Counted from the first letter of the stretch, positions 1-11,165 are shown. The stretch: 64,000 nucleotides of DNA from Coix lacryma-jobi var. lacryma-jobi (GCA_009763385.1 CM019827.1:116463204-116527203); one strand, 5' to 3'. Notes: generated from the sequence alone by a model not told the origin. Numbers and translations are program-made.

Positions 1-333
1 GGACTAGCAAACATTTTCAGCTCATTTTCAGCTCTTCAATTGGTATCGAACTCTTTTGGTTTGGAGTTGGTAACAGTTGGTATCGAGTTTTCTTGCTAGC
101 GGTGTTGAGCCTGTGCTACCTCTTCTTGAGGGCTAGCTTTTCTTTGCTTGGTTGCGTCGAGCCGTTGCCCATGTCTTTGGGAACCAAGTTGTGTTGCTCT
201 TTCCACTTGACCTTCTTCGGCTTTGACATGCTTTTGGGTCATTTGGTTGAGTTCTTTCTCCTTCTTCCTTCCTTCTTTTGTTTCCATTATGATTTGTGTT
301 GGTAGTTGACAATGCACTCATCATGGGAGAGAT
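1..333 (+). mobile_element. Element X: 3' internal end of a + strand Sirevirus
   Basis: This stretch is the reverse complement of the 3' non-coding region of element A (about 3682-4102), so it belongs to an element running left to right whose body lies outside the window. It ends in a purine-rich tract just before the LTR at 334. That tract (GGGAGAGAT) is degraded relative to the AAGGGGGAGAT of A and B. Small open frames here are fragments of non-coding retrotransposon sequence, not genes. Confidence 0.8.
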
Positions 334-2320
334 TGCGGATACATGGGTGTATGCCGAGTCTCTGAGTGATGAGTGATTGTCAACTGGGATAATGCGCATG
401 TTCTTTGGCTTGTGTTGTTCAGGTGTCGAGCACGGATACAGTGATCAGAGGCTAGGTGAAGGTCAAGTAGAGACGTGCCATGCTGATGGACCGAGAGTGG
501 TGAAGGGCGGACGTGAGACTTGGACTGAGGGACCGGTGGCCCGAGGATCAGCTGTGGTGGCTGACAGCCTAGGACAGCGACAAGCGAAGACTTGCGGGCA
601 CGATGTTGCCTGGGTCGAGGACCTGGGGACACGTGTCGGTGGACGGGGTGCACGGGCGGTGCATCCCCTCTACGGTCTCGGTTTGGTGGTTGAGCCACAG
701 AAAAACCACCGAGTCATCGGTTTCCAGGTTTGGGCCTCAAAACCAGGGTGCTGCGGGTTTGCTGAGTTTGGCCCACAAAACTCAGGCTACGGTCGGCTGG
801 TTTCCCGGTTTTTGCCTTAAAACCGGGGGTTGGTCGTGAAGGCTGGTTTCCCGGTTTGGGCCTCAAAACCGGGGGTGAAGTCCGTGAAAAGGACGAGCGG
901 AGCGGTTGTGGCACATGGCGGCAATCGGTGAGGTTGCGTCGAGGCAACGCTACCAGTTGTGCGGGCGTGGCCGTCGGATCATCAGCATCTTCGAGTTGGT
1001 CCAGAATAACCCTAGGGTTTAGCTGGTTCGCTCTGTAATTAGAGAGGGGTAGAGTAGGAATTAGAATTAGGATAAGTAGAGGGAGACACCCTCCTCCCCA
1101 TCTATCTCAGTCATTTGCTCTTTGCACTTAGGGTTTCCTGCTCTCCCATTCCCCTGCTGTAGCTACTGAGATCCGCAGAGAATCATATCTCTGTGTACTG
1201 GAGATTTTGAGGAAGTGAGACCGTAATCTCACTATTGTAGTGTGCGGTAGCCACACGGTTGCAGATCGATGACTTGATTCGCATTTTGTTCGTGTTCTTC
1301 GCGTTCTTCGTTTCTCCGCGATTTTCCCGTCACTCGATCTCCCTCTCTACTGCGTCTTTGCGAAATCCATTTGAATCAACTTGTTCTTTATAGTGAGGAG
1401 ATCATTTCCACCGAAGGAATTTATCTAACTCCTCACGAGCAAGTAGATTGGGTTGATTTCGTTTTTGTGGCGCTTTTTCGTTCATACTCCTCCCCTTTCG
1501 ATTTCCCGATGATGGAATCGATTTGAGCGGATGATTTCTTGGGGATAGTCTCCTAACTATCTCGTGATCATCCTCTCCAAGTTTGGGAACATGGGATTGT
1601 GAGTTGATTCGATTTTGGGAGGTTTTGGGAGAAGGGCGACTGAAATCGCCCTGTCTGGTCGGTCACGGACAGTCCGCCACCTGACCGGCGGACAGTCCGG
1701 CCATCGGGATCGAGCCAGTTCAGTGGCTGCGGGTCTCGGTCGCGTTACTGTTCCTTGACCGGCGGACAGTCCACCGTAGGAACTCTCGGACAGTCCGGGA
1801 GTCATCCAGGGACTATTCAGCAACCTTGTTGTTTCGCTCAGTTGGCCGGCCCACAGTCCGCCATCCCCTCGCGGGCAGTCCGCAGTAGGGGCGGACAGTC
1901 CGGGATCCTGCTGAGTGTTGCGTTTTTAGTGCGTTTGCTCTCCCGGCTTCTTCGCTTGGTTTTCGGACTTCTCGTTTGGCCCTAGAGTTGATCAAGGAAC
2001 CTCTCTAGGTATCTTTGCTACTAGTTAGCATAGGTATTTGAGAGTTTCTCAATGTAGCCGTCTATCTACGTTCGGGACTTGATTTTTGAGGGTTGAACTT
2101 GCTCCGGAGCTTTTGGCGTTTGATTCGCTATCGCTTTGTGGTGCCTCGCTGTGATCCTAGGGATCATCCACCCTCTTCCAAGGGTCGTGGGCATCACAGT
2201 TTCGATCGAAGCTTTTGGGGTTGATTTGTGGGACAAAGGCCAAAGTTTCGAGAGAAATTTTTGAGCTCCCATTCACCCCCCCCCCCTTGGTCGCCTTGCT
2301 ATTGCATTCTCGGTCCTTCA
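334..2320 (+). repeat. 3' LTR of element X (Sirevirus, + orientation)
   Basis: The LTR starts TGCGGATAC and ends CGGTCCTTCA, the same termini as the LTRs of A and B read on the minus strand, with canonical TG...CA. It carries four GGTTT/AAACC hairpin units (about 720-880), a cluster of GGACAGTCCG/GGACTGTCCG-type palindromes (about 1660-1900) and a run of 11 C at 2276-2286. Its interior is very similar to A's 5' LTR, so X and A are one subfamily. The 5 bp after it are ATTTA; the other TSD copy lies off the window. Confidence 0.88.
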
Positions 2321-3149
2321 ATTTAGTATATTAAAAATAGTCTAATAAGAAAATAAATTACATATTTTGTCTAAAAACCATGAGATAAATTTATTAATAC
2401 TAATTAGTCTATCATTAGTGTAGTTTACTGTAGCATAATATTGTTAAATTATAAACTAATTAGGCTTAAAAATCGTCTCGCAAAATTATCATAACTAGAT
2501 AATACCCGCGCGTTGCTGCGGAAATTAAGAGCATTGTATATGTATTTGAACATTTAGTGAAATTTTTGCATTTCATGATACATATACAAAGCTCGCAAGG
2601 AAATATAGAAGTTATAAAATAGCAAAATAGCAAAACAATTCTTAGAACCAGCTTACGAAGACAGACATATACAGGAGAAATATATGAACATCTAGTTACT
2701 TGTATGAAAAGAATTGAGTACTAACTAATAATGTTTGGATTTTGTAATAGATACCAAACTGTAGACGCTGCTATTCAATTTATTGAAACTATAAAAATAC
2801 TGGATTCTTAGTAAGTAGGAGAAAAAGAAAATGCTAAACTAAATAATAGAGTTTTGTTTTGCTGGATTCTAGTAAGCAGGAGAGAAAGAAAACACTATCA
2901 TTGACTTGATATTCATCTGTTACAAATACAAAACATGGAAACACTAATACTTTTTTTACAAAAACATGGATTTTTTGTCTTCACTGCCTCATCCATGGCA
3001 TGAACATCATCGTAGAGTAGCACCGGCGTAGTAGCACGCCACCATGAACCCATTGTACTAGGCTTTATCCGCTATGGATCCAGTCGCAGTCTTGTGGATT
3101 TGAGAGTTGAAGAGCTCCATAAGTATGAGAGAGAGAGAGAGACACAATC
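2321..3149. other. AT-rich spacer with a possible Helitron-like end; no gene seen
   Basis: This AT-rich stretch lies between X's LTR and A's truncated LTR. No coding region is supportable. Around 2461-2490 it has a motif resembling one I recall as scattered through grass genomes (aggcttaaaaatcgtctcgc). At 2495-2520 the minus strand reads a GC-rich possible short hairpin followed by TATTATCTAG|T, which resembles a Helitron 3' end (CTRR before T). A GA dinucleotide run lies at 3127-3142, right at the break of A's LTR. Confidence 0.4.
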
Positions 3150-3681
3150 TTGAGGCCCACACCGGGAAACCAGCCTTCACGACCAACCCCTGGTTTTGAG
3201 GCCCAAACCGGGAAACCAGCCGACCGTAGCCTGAGTTTTGTGGCCCAAACTCGGAAACCATCAGCGCTCAGGTTTTGAGGCCCAAACCTGAAAAGCGTCC
3301 ACTTGGTGGTTTTTCTGTGGCTCAACCACCAAACCGAAGCTGTAGAGGGGATGCACGGCCCGTGCACCCCGTCCACCGACACATGTCCCCAGGTCCTCGA
3401 CCCAGGCAACATCGTGCCCGCAAGTCTTCGCTCGTCGCTGTCCCAGGCTGTCAGCCACCACAGCTGATCCTCGGGCCACCGGTCCCTCAGTCGAAGTCTC
3501 ACGTCTGCTCTTCGCCACTCTCGGTCCATCGGCACGGCACATCTCTACTTGACCTTCACCTTGCCTCTGATCACTGCATCCGTGCTCGACACCTGCACAA
3601 CACAAGCCAAAGAACATGCGCATTATCCCAGTTGACAATCACTCATCACTTAGAGACTCGGCATACACCCATGTATCCGCA
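3150..3681 (-). repeat. Element A truncated 3' LTR
   Basis: Only about the outer quarter of the LTR remains (the element-5' side, ending TATCCGCA at 3681); about 1.4 kb including the CGGACTGTCCG cluster is gone. The remaining hairpin array has lost two units compared with A's own 5' LTR. A unit with CTGAG on one side and CTCGG on the other is a hybrid of units 3 and 5, consistent with recombination between hairpin repeats. Confidence 0.85.
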
Positions 3682-3693
3682 ATCTCCCCCTTG
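3682..3693 (-). promoter_or_regulatory. Polypurine tract of element A
   Basis: The minus strand reads CAAGGGGGAGAT immediately before the LTR's TGCGGATAC. This is the expected place and composition for the plus-strand primer of reverse transcription, and it is identical to the tract in B at 30597-30608. Confidence 0.85.
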
Positions 3694-5289
3694 ATGAGTG
3701 CATTGTCAACTACCAACACAAATCATAATGGAAACAGAAGAAGGAAGGTAAGAAGAAAGAGAACTCAAGCAAATGACTCAAAAGCATGTCAAAGCCGAAG
3801 AAGGTCAAGTGGAAGGAGCAAAACAACTTGGTTCCCAAAGACATGGGCAACGGCTCGACGCAACCAAGCAAAGCAAAGCTAGCCCTCAAGAAGAGGTAGC
3901 ACAGGCTCAACACCGCTAGCAAGAAAACTTGAGACCAATTGAAAGATCAATTGAAATTCAAGCAAACCAGAGCTAGCCCTCAAGAAGAGGCAGAACGGGC
4001 TCAACACCGCTAGCGAAGCAACTCAATACCAACTGTTACCAACTCAAAACCAAAAGAGTTCGATACCAATTGAAGAGCTGAAAATGTTTGCTAGTCCCTC
4101 AAGAAAGAGGCAAAGGGTCAACACAACTAGCAAACTCTCCCTCAAATAGTGCACACAACCCAGGAAACTCATGATTTGTCAATATTTTTCTCCCCCTTAG
4201 TTGAAAATGCACCATCAAGCAAATGCACCATCGTGTAAAACCTCTCCCTCTTAGAGAACGCACCATCAAAAGTGCCAGCAAGTCAATTTCTCCCCCTTCC
4301 AAAATGCATGAGTCAAAATGCAAGTTAGCAGCTTCAGGAATATAGTCAAGAGAATGCAAGGATGCTCTACACAGTATAACTCCAATGACTCAACAACATC
4401 CATAAATTGCTAGCAAAGGCTCAAACTGATCACTATATACGAAATATGAACATATGAGCAAAGTGAGCAGTTTTAGCCAAAAAGGTATTCACCATCAACA
4501 TAGCACTACACATGTATAGACAGGAAAACAAGCAAGTGCTAATCATGTATACAAGGTGAACTACCCCTAGCATAGTTCAAACATCATGCTATAGAATGAA
4601 GCATAAACTTGTGATTTCAATTTTAGATCGGAGTTGCAGCGGTGAAATAACACAAGTTCAGAATTTAGCATGTGATTGCGAGAGGTTGAAAGCTTGTCAT
4701 TGTCTAACTTTTCAACCGAGCGAAGCCTACGCAAATGCAATCAGAAGCTTAAAGCATCGGTTTCGGTCATACACTACACGGCTCAAGTTTAACTCAAAGT
4801 GCAAAGAGAAACAGTCTCGATACCGTGAGGTGTTGACAAGCAATCTCATCTCGATGTTTTCAATTCACTTAAAAACTTGGTTCAATTTTATTGACAGAAT
4901 ATGAACAAACCAAGTAAGTGAATGACTCAGAACTAGAGACATAGTAACCTAGCATATATGAAAAGCACGAGTGAACTCAACACATCCTACACATGCTAGT
5001 TACATATCTCAATGGTGAACATTTTTAAGTTATATGTTTGTTAAGCAGGATCACAATTCAAAAACAGCTCAGCTCACAACATGTATTAGTGATCAGAAAG
5101 AGCATAAGCTACAAGTATCATATAGCATCGAAGCATACTAAACGGAGCATAGTTACATTCTAAAGATTATATACATGAAGCTCAGAATATAAAAGCGTAT
5201 GCTAAAATGCAAAAGACTAAACTAAGAGAAAACAAAACAAACGAGAAAATAGTCAGTCTATTAAACAAGAACCAAAATGTTTCCCCCAT
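3694..5289 (-). other. Element A 3' non-coding region
   Basis: There is no long ORF in the element's sense. It holds three copies of a GCTAGYCC...GAGGCA...GGCTCAACAC...CTAGC unit (about 3878-3920, 3970-4012, 4090-4130) and several further AAGGGGGAG-like purine tracts (near 4133, 4190, 4245, 4290). A block at about 4590-5000 is conserved in B (31440-31850) and E (45005-45415). Multiple extra polypurine tracts upstream of the 3' LTR are a known Sirevirus trait. A 102-codon + strand frame at 4596-4904 is antisense to the element and not conserved as an ORF. Confidence 0.75.
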
Positions 5290-6131
5290 CTAAAAGGGGA
5301 AACACACACCAAGCTCACCCCTCAACCGATTAAAGGTTGATTCATCCAAAGGCTTGGTGAAAATATCAGCCAACTGATGATGGGTATCGACATGGCGAAG
5401 GTCGATATCACCCTTCTCATGGTGGTCTCGCAGAAAGTGAAAGCGGACATCAATGTGTTTGGTCTTCGAGTGAAGCACGGGGTTCTTAGCAACGCTAATA
5501 GCACTCGTGCTGTCACAAAGCAAAGGAACACGAGTAAAGCTCAGACCAAAATCACGCAAAGTGGCCATCATCCAAAGCAACTGAGAACAGCAGCTAGCCA
5601 CAATAACATATTCAGCCTCTGTGGTAGACTGAGAGACACTAGACTGCTTGCGAGAAGACCACGATACAAGAGAAGAACCAATAAACTGGCAAGTCCCAGA
5701 AGTGGACTTGCGCTCAACACGGCAACCAGCAAAATCGGCATCGGAATAACCGCAAAGGGAGAGGGTGGAGGAAGCTAAATACCAAATCCCGAACTCAGGT
5801 GTGAAATGAAGGTACCTGAAAATGCGCTTCACGGCCTGACGGTGAGAAGTGCGCGGTGACGCCTGAAAGCGCGCGCACGAACACACGGCGATCTGGATGT
5901 CCGGGCGTGTCGCCGTCAGGTAGAGCAGCGACCCGATCATGCTTCGGTACTCCTTCTGATCCACAACTTCTCCATCCTTGTTCGCATCCAGGGCCGTCGT
6001 GGTTGACATGGGTGTTGGAAGAGGCTTGGCCTCACCCATATCGAACCTCTTCAGCATGTCTTTGGTGTACTTGCCCTGGTGCACAAACGTCCCTTCTCAG
6101 GATTGCTTAATTTGCAATCCGAGAAAGAAAG
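5290..6131 (-). pseudogene. pol: Element A pol: RNase H, frameshifted from RT
   Basis: This is the C-terminal part of copia Pol. It shows the copia RNase H signatures GYSDADFAG, KSTSG, SVSQSTTEAEYV and TKHIDVRFHFLRDH, ending in DIFTKPL and a stop near the 3' non-coding region. It is out of frame with the RT segment upstream: one G is missing in the MMG codons near 6141-6148 relative to E, and a TGA lies near 6101. Exactly these two lesions occur in B. The product cannot be made as part of a Pol polyprotein. Confidence 0.88.
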
Positions 6132-6734
6132 TCAGTTCGCCATCATACTCATCTCAAACTCCCTGCTCATAGTGTCTGCAAACTTGGCAACCAAAGCGTG
6201 AGAAGAACCACCGAAAATGACATCAGCCACGTAAATCTGGACCAAGAGAGTGTCGTTGCCTTCCTTGAGGAGAAAAGGCGTTTTATCCACACATCCCATT
6301 TTAAAACCCTTAGAAAGCAAAAAGGTTTTTAACCTATCATACCAGGCTCTAGGGGCTTGTTTCAAACCATATAAAGCTTTGTGGAGTTTAAAAACATGGT
6401 TTGGAAACTTGGGATTTTCAAAACCGGGGGGCTGTACAACATACACCTCTTCTTCTATGTAGCCGTTTAAGAAGGCACTGTTGACATCCATTTGAAAAAG
6501 TTTGAACCCTTTGGATGCAGCAAAAGCCAAGAGTATCCTAATAGCCTCCAAACGAGCTACTGGAGCAAAAGTCTCCTCAAAGTCTATCCCCTCCTTCTGA
6601 CTATAACCCTTGCCCACAAGTCTCGCTTTGTTCCTCGCAATGTGGCCATCCTCTCCTTGTTTGTTTTTGAAAACCCATTTTGTCCCAATAGGATTACAGT
6701 CTGGAGGAGGTGGAACTAAAACCCAGACCCAATT
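6132..6734 (-). pseudogene. pol: Element A pol: reverse transcriptase, dead active site
   Basis: Copia RT motifs are present in order: KARLVGKGYSQKEGIDF, FAPVARLEAIR, MDVNSAFLNG, LHKALYGLKQAPRAWYDRLK. The catalytic box that should read YVDD is YVAD (codon at about 6228), which removes a metal-binding aspartate needed for polymerisation. A TAA at 6735-6737 separates this part from integrase in the same frame. It is therefore non-functional on at least three grounds: nonsense upstream, substituted active site, frameshift downstream. Confidence 0.9.
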
Positions 6735-8477
6735 TTACTCAAAATTCTCTAACTCCTCATGCATGGCATTGACCCAATCCGGATCCGTCAAAACGTGTCC
6801 AACATCTCGGGGTTCAAAATCATCAACAAATGCAGAATGAGCAAAGTGAGAGATTTGTTGTGACCTGGACCGAGTGACACGTTCGTCAATGCCGCCAATC
6901 ATCTGCTGAGGGGGGTATTGGCGCTGAATGTGTCGTGGTGCCTCCTGAGCAGAAGTGATCTCCCCCTCAATAGTAGCTGGTGCCTCCCCGGGTACAAAAG
7001 GTACCGCTCGAGGAGGTGGATCCCACGGTCCCCATGAAGAAGAAGTGTCGGGGCCGTGAGTCGTAGTAGAAGCCGCTCCTTGCGGCACAGCAGGTGGAGG
7101 GGGTGCTGGATCATCCATACCTTCAGCACCCTCGTCCTCATCATCAAAAAGAGGCTCACCAACCTCATGATCACCTGCACGCTCAAAACGAGAAGAAGGA
7201 CAAACCATGGTCTCGTCGAAGGTGACATCGGATGTCTCCATGACTCGGTTAGTATCAAGCTTAAGTACACGATAAGCTCGAGTGTGAGTGGCATAACCCA
7301 AAAATACACCGTCAGAAGAACGAGACTCAAATTTGTCCACGTTGCCTTTCTTCAATATAAAACATTGGCAACCAAACACTCGAAAGTAACTCACCTTGGG
7401 CTGTCTACCAAAACGCAACTCATAAGAGGTCTTTTTCAAGGAAGCTCTCAGAAAAATGCGATTGGAAATATAGCATGCAGTGTTCATAGCCTCGGCCCAA
7501 TATCGCCTAGGAGTCCTATGCTCATCGAGCATCGTCCTGGCCATCTCTACAAGGGTCCGATTCTTCCTCTCTACAACACCATTCTGTGGCGGTGTGTAGG
7601 GGGAAGAAAACTGATGCTCCAAACCCAAAGAGTCACAAAACTTCTCAAAATCCGTATTCTTGAATTCGGAACCATTATCACTCCTAATAGCTCGCATCGA
7701 GTTCAAAGGGAACTCGTTCTGAAGATGCAAAATCAGATTGCGAGCAAAGGAGAAAGTTTTGGTCTTCTCAGCTAAAAAGAAGACCCACGAATATCTCGAA
7801 AAGTCATCAACAACAACAAGCACATACCACTTCCCCCCAACCGAGCTCACCCGAGCCGGACCAACAAGGTCCATGTGCAAAAGCTCTCCAGGGTGCTTGG
7901 TCATGACCTGAGTCACCGGATGGTGGGGAGCGGCAACCATCTTCCCATATCTACAAGAATGGCAAACAAGATCCTTCTCCATGGACAACTTGGGCAATCC
8001 TCGGATTAGGCCAAGTGAACTAAGTCTTGCAAGCAAGTCGAAGCTCAGGTGACCAAGTCTCCTATGCCACTTCCAAAGATCAGAGGAGGAAGGTCCAGCC
8101 AAAAGACAACGAGAAATGCCAAAGGACTCCGAGAAATTCGCAAGAAAGACTTTTCCAAAGGGCGAAATCAAGCATACAAGATTGCCCTGAGGATCCAAAA
8201 TGCGACTGAGATTCGGTTTAAAACGAATCTCATAGTCATCTTCAAAAAGTTGCGAAACAGAAAGAAGGTTAAAATGCAGGTTAGAAACAAGAGCAACATC
8301 GCGCAACACAAAGTGCTCATTAACCCGCACCGACCCACGAGATAACACCTTACCTTTGCTATTGTCGCCGAAGGTGATAAACTCCTTTCCGGCGACCGGA
8401 CTAAGACTGGAGAACCACTTGGCGTTTCTGGTCATGTGCCTCGAGCAACCGGAATCCACCAACCCAACGTTCTCCAA
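6735..8477 (-). pseudogene. pol: Element A pol: protease and integrase
   Basis: About 580 residues open with the copia aspartic protease motif LVDSGCSRHMT. Next come the integrase zinc finger (H-H-C-C in WHRRLGHL...CHSCRYGKM, about residues 135-180) and the DDE core (LLHMDLVGPA, then IRSDNGSEF, then QNGVVERKNRTL). After these are the copia GKxxP-like region (ELRFGRQPKVSYFRVFGC) and a proline-rich linker toward RT. The catalytic residues look intact. The frame ends at a nonsense codon in the linker (6735-6737). It differs in frame from gag, and no in-frame ATG opens the protease; the usual first codon position is TTG. Confidence 0.9.
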
Positions 8478-8491
8478 TCATTTTACCTACA

Positions 8492-11116
8492 TCAATAAAA
8501 AGACATAGGGTGAGCATACGGTCCAACACTGGGGTCAGTGAAGTAGGGAGAATACCAGTGTTGGGCCGGCTGCTCAAAAGAACGGTTAGCAGAAAAACCA
8601 TTCCTAGCATGCCTACGGGAAGAGTGATCACCACGTAGAGGAAAACATGGTCCGCTAAGGGAGGAGCGTCCATCGTGATACTCAAAACGCGGTGGTGGAA
8701 AACGCTCAACTACAAAGCCACCGCCACGAGGTCCATAGCCTACAACTGCAGGCTCCCGCCGGGCACGACCTCCTCGCGGCCTAGACCTAGGAACTTGAGG
8801 TTTTGGACCTCTAGTCCTAGCAGCACGCCTCTGAACATTCGGCACATGTACATCATGGAAAGTATGGTACATGTCTGTGTTGTTCATCTCCTTTGCACGG
8901 CGCGCCTCTCTCTTGCGCCGAAAGCAAAACTCACTCAAGTGTCCATCTCTCCCACAATGCTCACAATGGTACCTCACCGCTCTCAAAGGGGGTTGTTGGT
9001 ACTCACGATAGTGGGTGTGGATCACTTTGCCCTTCTTTGGCATAAGCTCCTCTTGGATGGGTGGCATGGTGTCAAGCTTGTTCTTGAGGTGGTTTGGTTT
9101 TGGAGCCCATGATTGTTTCTTGGGTGGCGCTCTCAGAGGTTCCTCAAATACACCATCCTTGGTGTTAGTCTTAAAAGGCTCTTTGGGTGGAATCTTGGTA
9201 AGCTTGGGATTAGTGGTGGAGTTTGGCTTCTCACATGGGTTAAGACCACTCGACTCTCCAATCTTGCCAAAAGATGACACTTCAACACCCGGAGCAAAAC
9301 CCACACCTGGACCTCCAGCAGCTCGCTTGAATTGAGAGATCATCATCCCGAGCTGCGGCTCACCACTAGACACCCATGACAAGATGGTCCGAAGGTATGT
9401 GTTTTCTTCCTTGGTTTGCATCTTTTCATGCTTCACATTCGCAATCTCCATCTCCAAACCCTCACAAAGAACACACCTAGCCACACATGTGCTACCTGAG
9501 TTGGCCTCTTCAAGAGACACAATCTTGGCATTCTTCTCTGCCAACTCAGATTGCAAGCCCGCGCAGGACTTGCATGCACCCAACAGCGAAGATCTAGCCT
9601 TCAGCTCATCCACCTCTCCTACCAACACAGCATACTTGCTTCTCAAAGTGAGAAGGTCAGTCATGTGTGTGGTGCACATCTCACACTCCTCCTCATCGGT
9701 AACAACTACGGTGGACTTGACAGATTCAAGTTCCTTCACCGTATCCTCCCACTTCTGCCTAAACTCCTCGCGCTCTCTAGCAGCACGCCTAAGCAACTTA
9801 TCTTGACTAAGGAGCGCGGCAGTAAGCTTCTCGACCTCAGCAGAAAGCTCGTCGGGGGTCTGAGATACCTGGGAGGTGTCGTCGTCGTCATCGTTGTTCC
9901 GAGGAGTGTCCTCCAGCTCGCCGTCCACCTCTTTGCCGAGGGCCATGGTGCAGAAGCCCTCGTCGTCGGCAAAGAAGCAGAGGCTGTTGAGCTTGTCCTC
10001 GATCCTCTTCTTTTTCTCGGACTCGTCGTCGCTTGAGGAAGCGGAGTCGTCATCCGAGTCGTCGACGTCGCTGAGCGTGGCGAAGAACACACGCTGCTCA
10101 GCCTGGGCCTTCTCCAAGTACTTCGTCTTGATGTACTCCTTGTTGAAGCCGCCCTTCCGCTTGTGCCTTGTATGGACGTACTTCTCCTTGCGCTTGCCGG
10201 AGTTGTACTTGTGCCCATGATCCGCCTTGCCGAAGACTTGCTTGTTCTTCTTCGGGCAATTGGCGATGAAGTGGTTGGGGTCGCCGCACTCGAAGCATCC
10301 TGAGCGTCCTCCTCCGCGGCGACGGTTCATGCAATTGTTGTGAAACTGCGAGAACCGGTTGGAGAGCAAAGCCAACTCGTCATCCCCCAAAGACTCCAAC
10401 TGCTCCTCTGTGACAGAAAAGAGAGAAGAAAGTGCAAATCCTCCAGAGGTGTTAGCAGAAGAGCCAGAAACCAAAGCCATAGTCGGGCCAGAAGGATTTT
10501 CATAAGAAGCCCTCGACATGGCGTCAATCTCACTAGAATTGAGCTTACTAAAGAGCTCGTCGCAAGTGAGGGTCTCATAGTTAGACGATTCGATGATCGC
10601 CTGGACCTTTGAGTCCCACACCAACCGATCGAGAGTGTGCAAAAGCTTCAAAGCCCTCTCATGATCGTCGAAAGGCAACACCTCCTTGTTCGCTCTCATC
10701 TTGTTGACAATGACCTGAAAGCGAGCGAATAAACTCTCTATGCTCTCGCCAGGCATATGTCGAAAGTTCTCATACTCCTGCTTGTGTGACTCATAGAGAC
10801 GGGATTTGACTTGAGTGGTTCCCTCATGGAAGCGCATGAGGGTCGCCCAAATCTCACGAGCCGTGGGGAGGTGAGAAACGCGATCAAACTCGGACATGCT
10901 CAAACAGGAGAAAAGAGCGTTATGCGCTCTGCTATTGGCATCGTGCTCATCCATCTGAAGCTGAGTAACACGAGCAGCCAAGACAACGTAATCAGCCTTG
11001 TTGCAAATCTCCCAAACAGAAGAGCCCATGCTCTGAAGATAGGCCGACATGCGTATCTTCCAATACGCATAGTTCGTCCCATAAAAGAACAGTGGTTTGC
11101 TCACGCCGCGATCCAT
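8492..11116 (-). CDS. gag: Element A Gag (large Sirevirus type)
   Basis: This is an intact ORF of 874 codons starting MDRGVSKPLFF, 49 bp inside the PBS. Gag forms the cytoplasmic particle that packages element RNA. The N-terminal part (about 1-200) is a copia UBN2-type gag domain (YWKIRMSAYLQ...). Two CCHC zinc knuckles are visible: CFECGDPNHFIANC near residue 275 and CEHCGRDGHLSEFC near 717. Between them lie an Asp/Ser-rich stretch (about 350-420) and a coiled-coil-prone segment (about 420-600). The tail is Arg/Pro-rich. The length of nearly 900 aa, against about 300 in most copia Gags, is a Sirevirus trait. Since gag is intact while pol is dead, it could still supply protein in trans. Confidence 0.92.
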   Translation of the reverse strand: MDRGVSKPLFFYGTNYAYWKIRMSAYLQSMGSSVWEICNKADYVVLAARVTQLQMDEHDANSRAHNALFSCLSMSEFDRVSHLPTAREIWATLMRFHEGTTQVKSRLYESHKQEYENFRHMPGESIESLFARFQVIVNKMRANKEVLPFDDHERALKLLHTLDRLVWDSKVQAIIESSNYETLTCDELFSKLNSSEIDAMSRASYENPSGPTMALVSGSSANTSGGFALSSLFSVTEEQLESLGDDELALLSNRFSQFHNNCMNRRRGGGRSGCFECGDPNHFIANCPKKNKQVFGKADHGHKYNSGKRKEKYVHTRHKRKGGFNKEYIKTKYLEKAQAEQRVFFATLSDVDDSDDDSASSSDDESEKKKRIEDKLNSLCFFADDEGFCTMALGKEVDGELEDTPRNNDDDDDTSQVSQTPDELSAEVEKLTAALLSQDKLLRRAAREREEFRQKWEDTVKELESVKSTVVVTDEEECEMCTTHMTDLLTLRSKYAVLVGEVDELKARSSLLGACKSCAGLQSELAEKNAKIVSLEEANSGSTCVARCVLCEGLEMEIANVKHEKMQTKEENTYLRTILSWVSSGEPQLGMMISQFKRAAGGPGVGFAPGVEVSSFGKIGESSGLNPCEKPNSTTNPKLTKIPPKEPFKTNTKDGVFEEPLRAPPKKQSWAPKPNHLKNKLDTMPPIQEELMPKKGKVIHTHYREYQQPPLRAVRYHCEHCGRDGHLSEFCFRRKREARRAKEMNNTDMYHTFHDVHVPNVQRRAARTRGPKPQVPRSRPRGGRARREPAVVGYGPRGGGFVVERFPPPRFEYHDGRSSLSGPCFPLRGDHSSRRHARNGFSANRSFEQPAQHWYSPYFTDPSVGPYAHPMSFY

Positions 11117-11165
11117 GTTGCCTTCTGTGGATCTGGAACCGGCTAAGGTGGAAGATCCTTAACCT

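Noticed and set aside
2275..2287. C-run as a regulatory site
   Set aside because: It is a length-variable homopolymer near the LTR end, seen as 6-7 G in B and similar in A; no regulatory meaning is supportable.
4596..4904. 102-codon + strand frame conserved in position in A
   Set aside because: It lies in the conserved non-coding block; the B and E counterparts are interrupted, so conservation is not of protein.
7056..7775. 239-codon + strand frame
   Set aside because: Antisense to A's integrase; composition and position mark it as a shadow.
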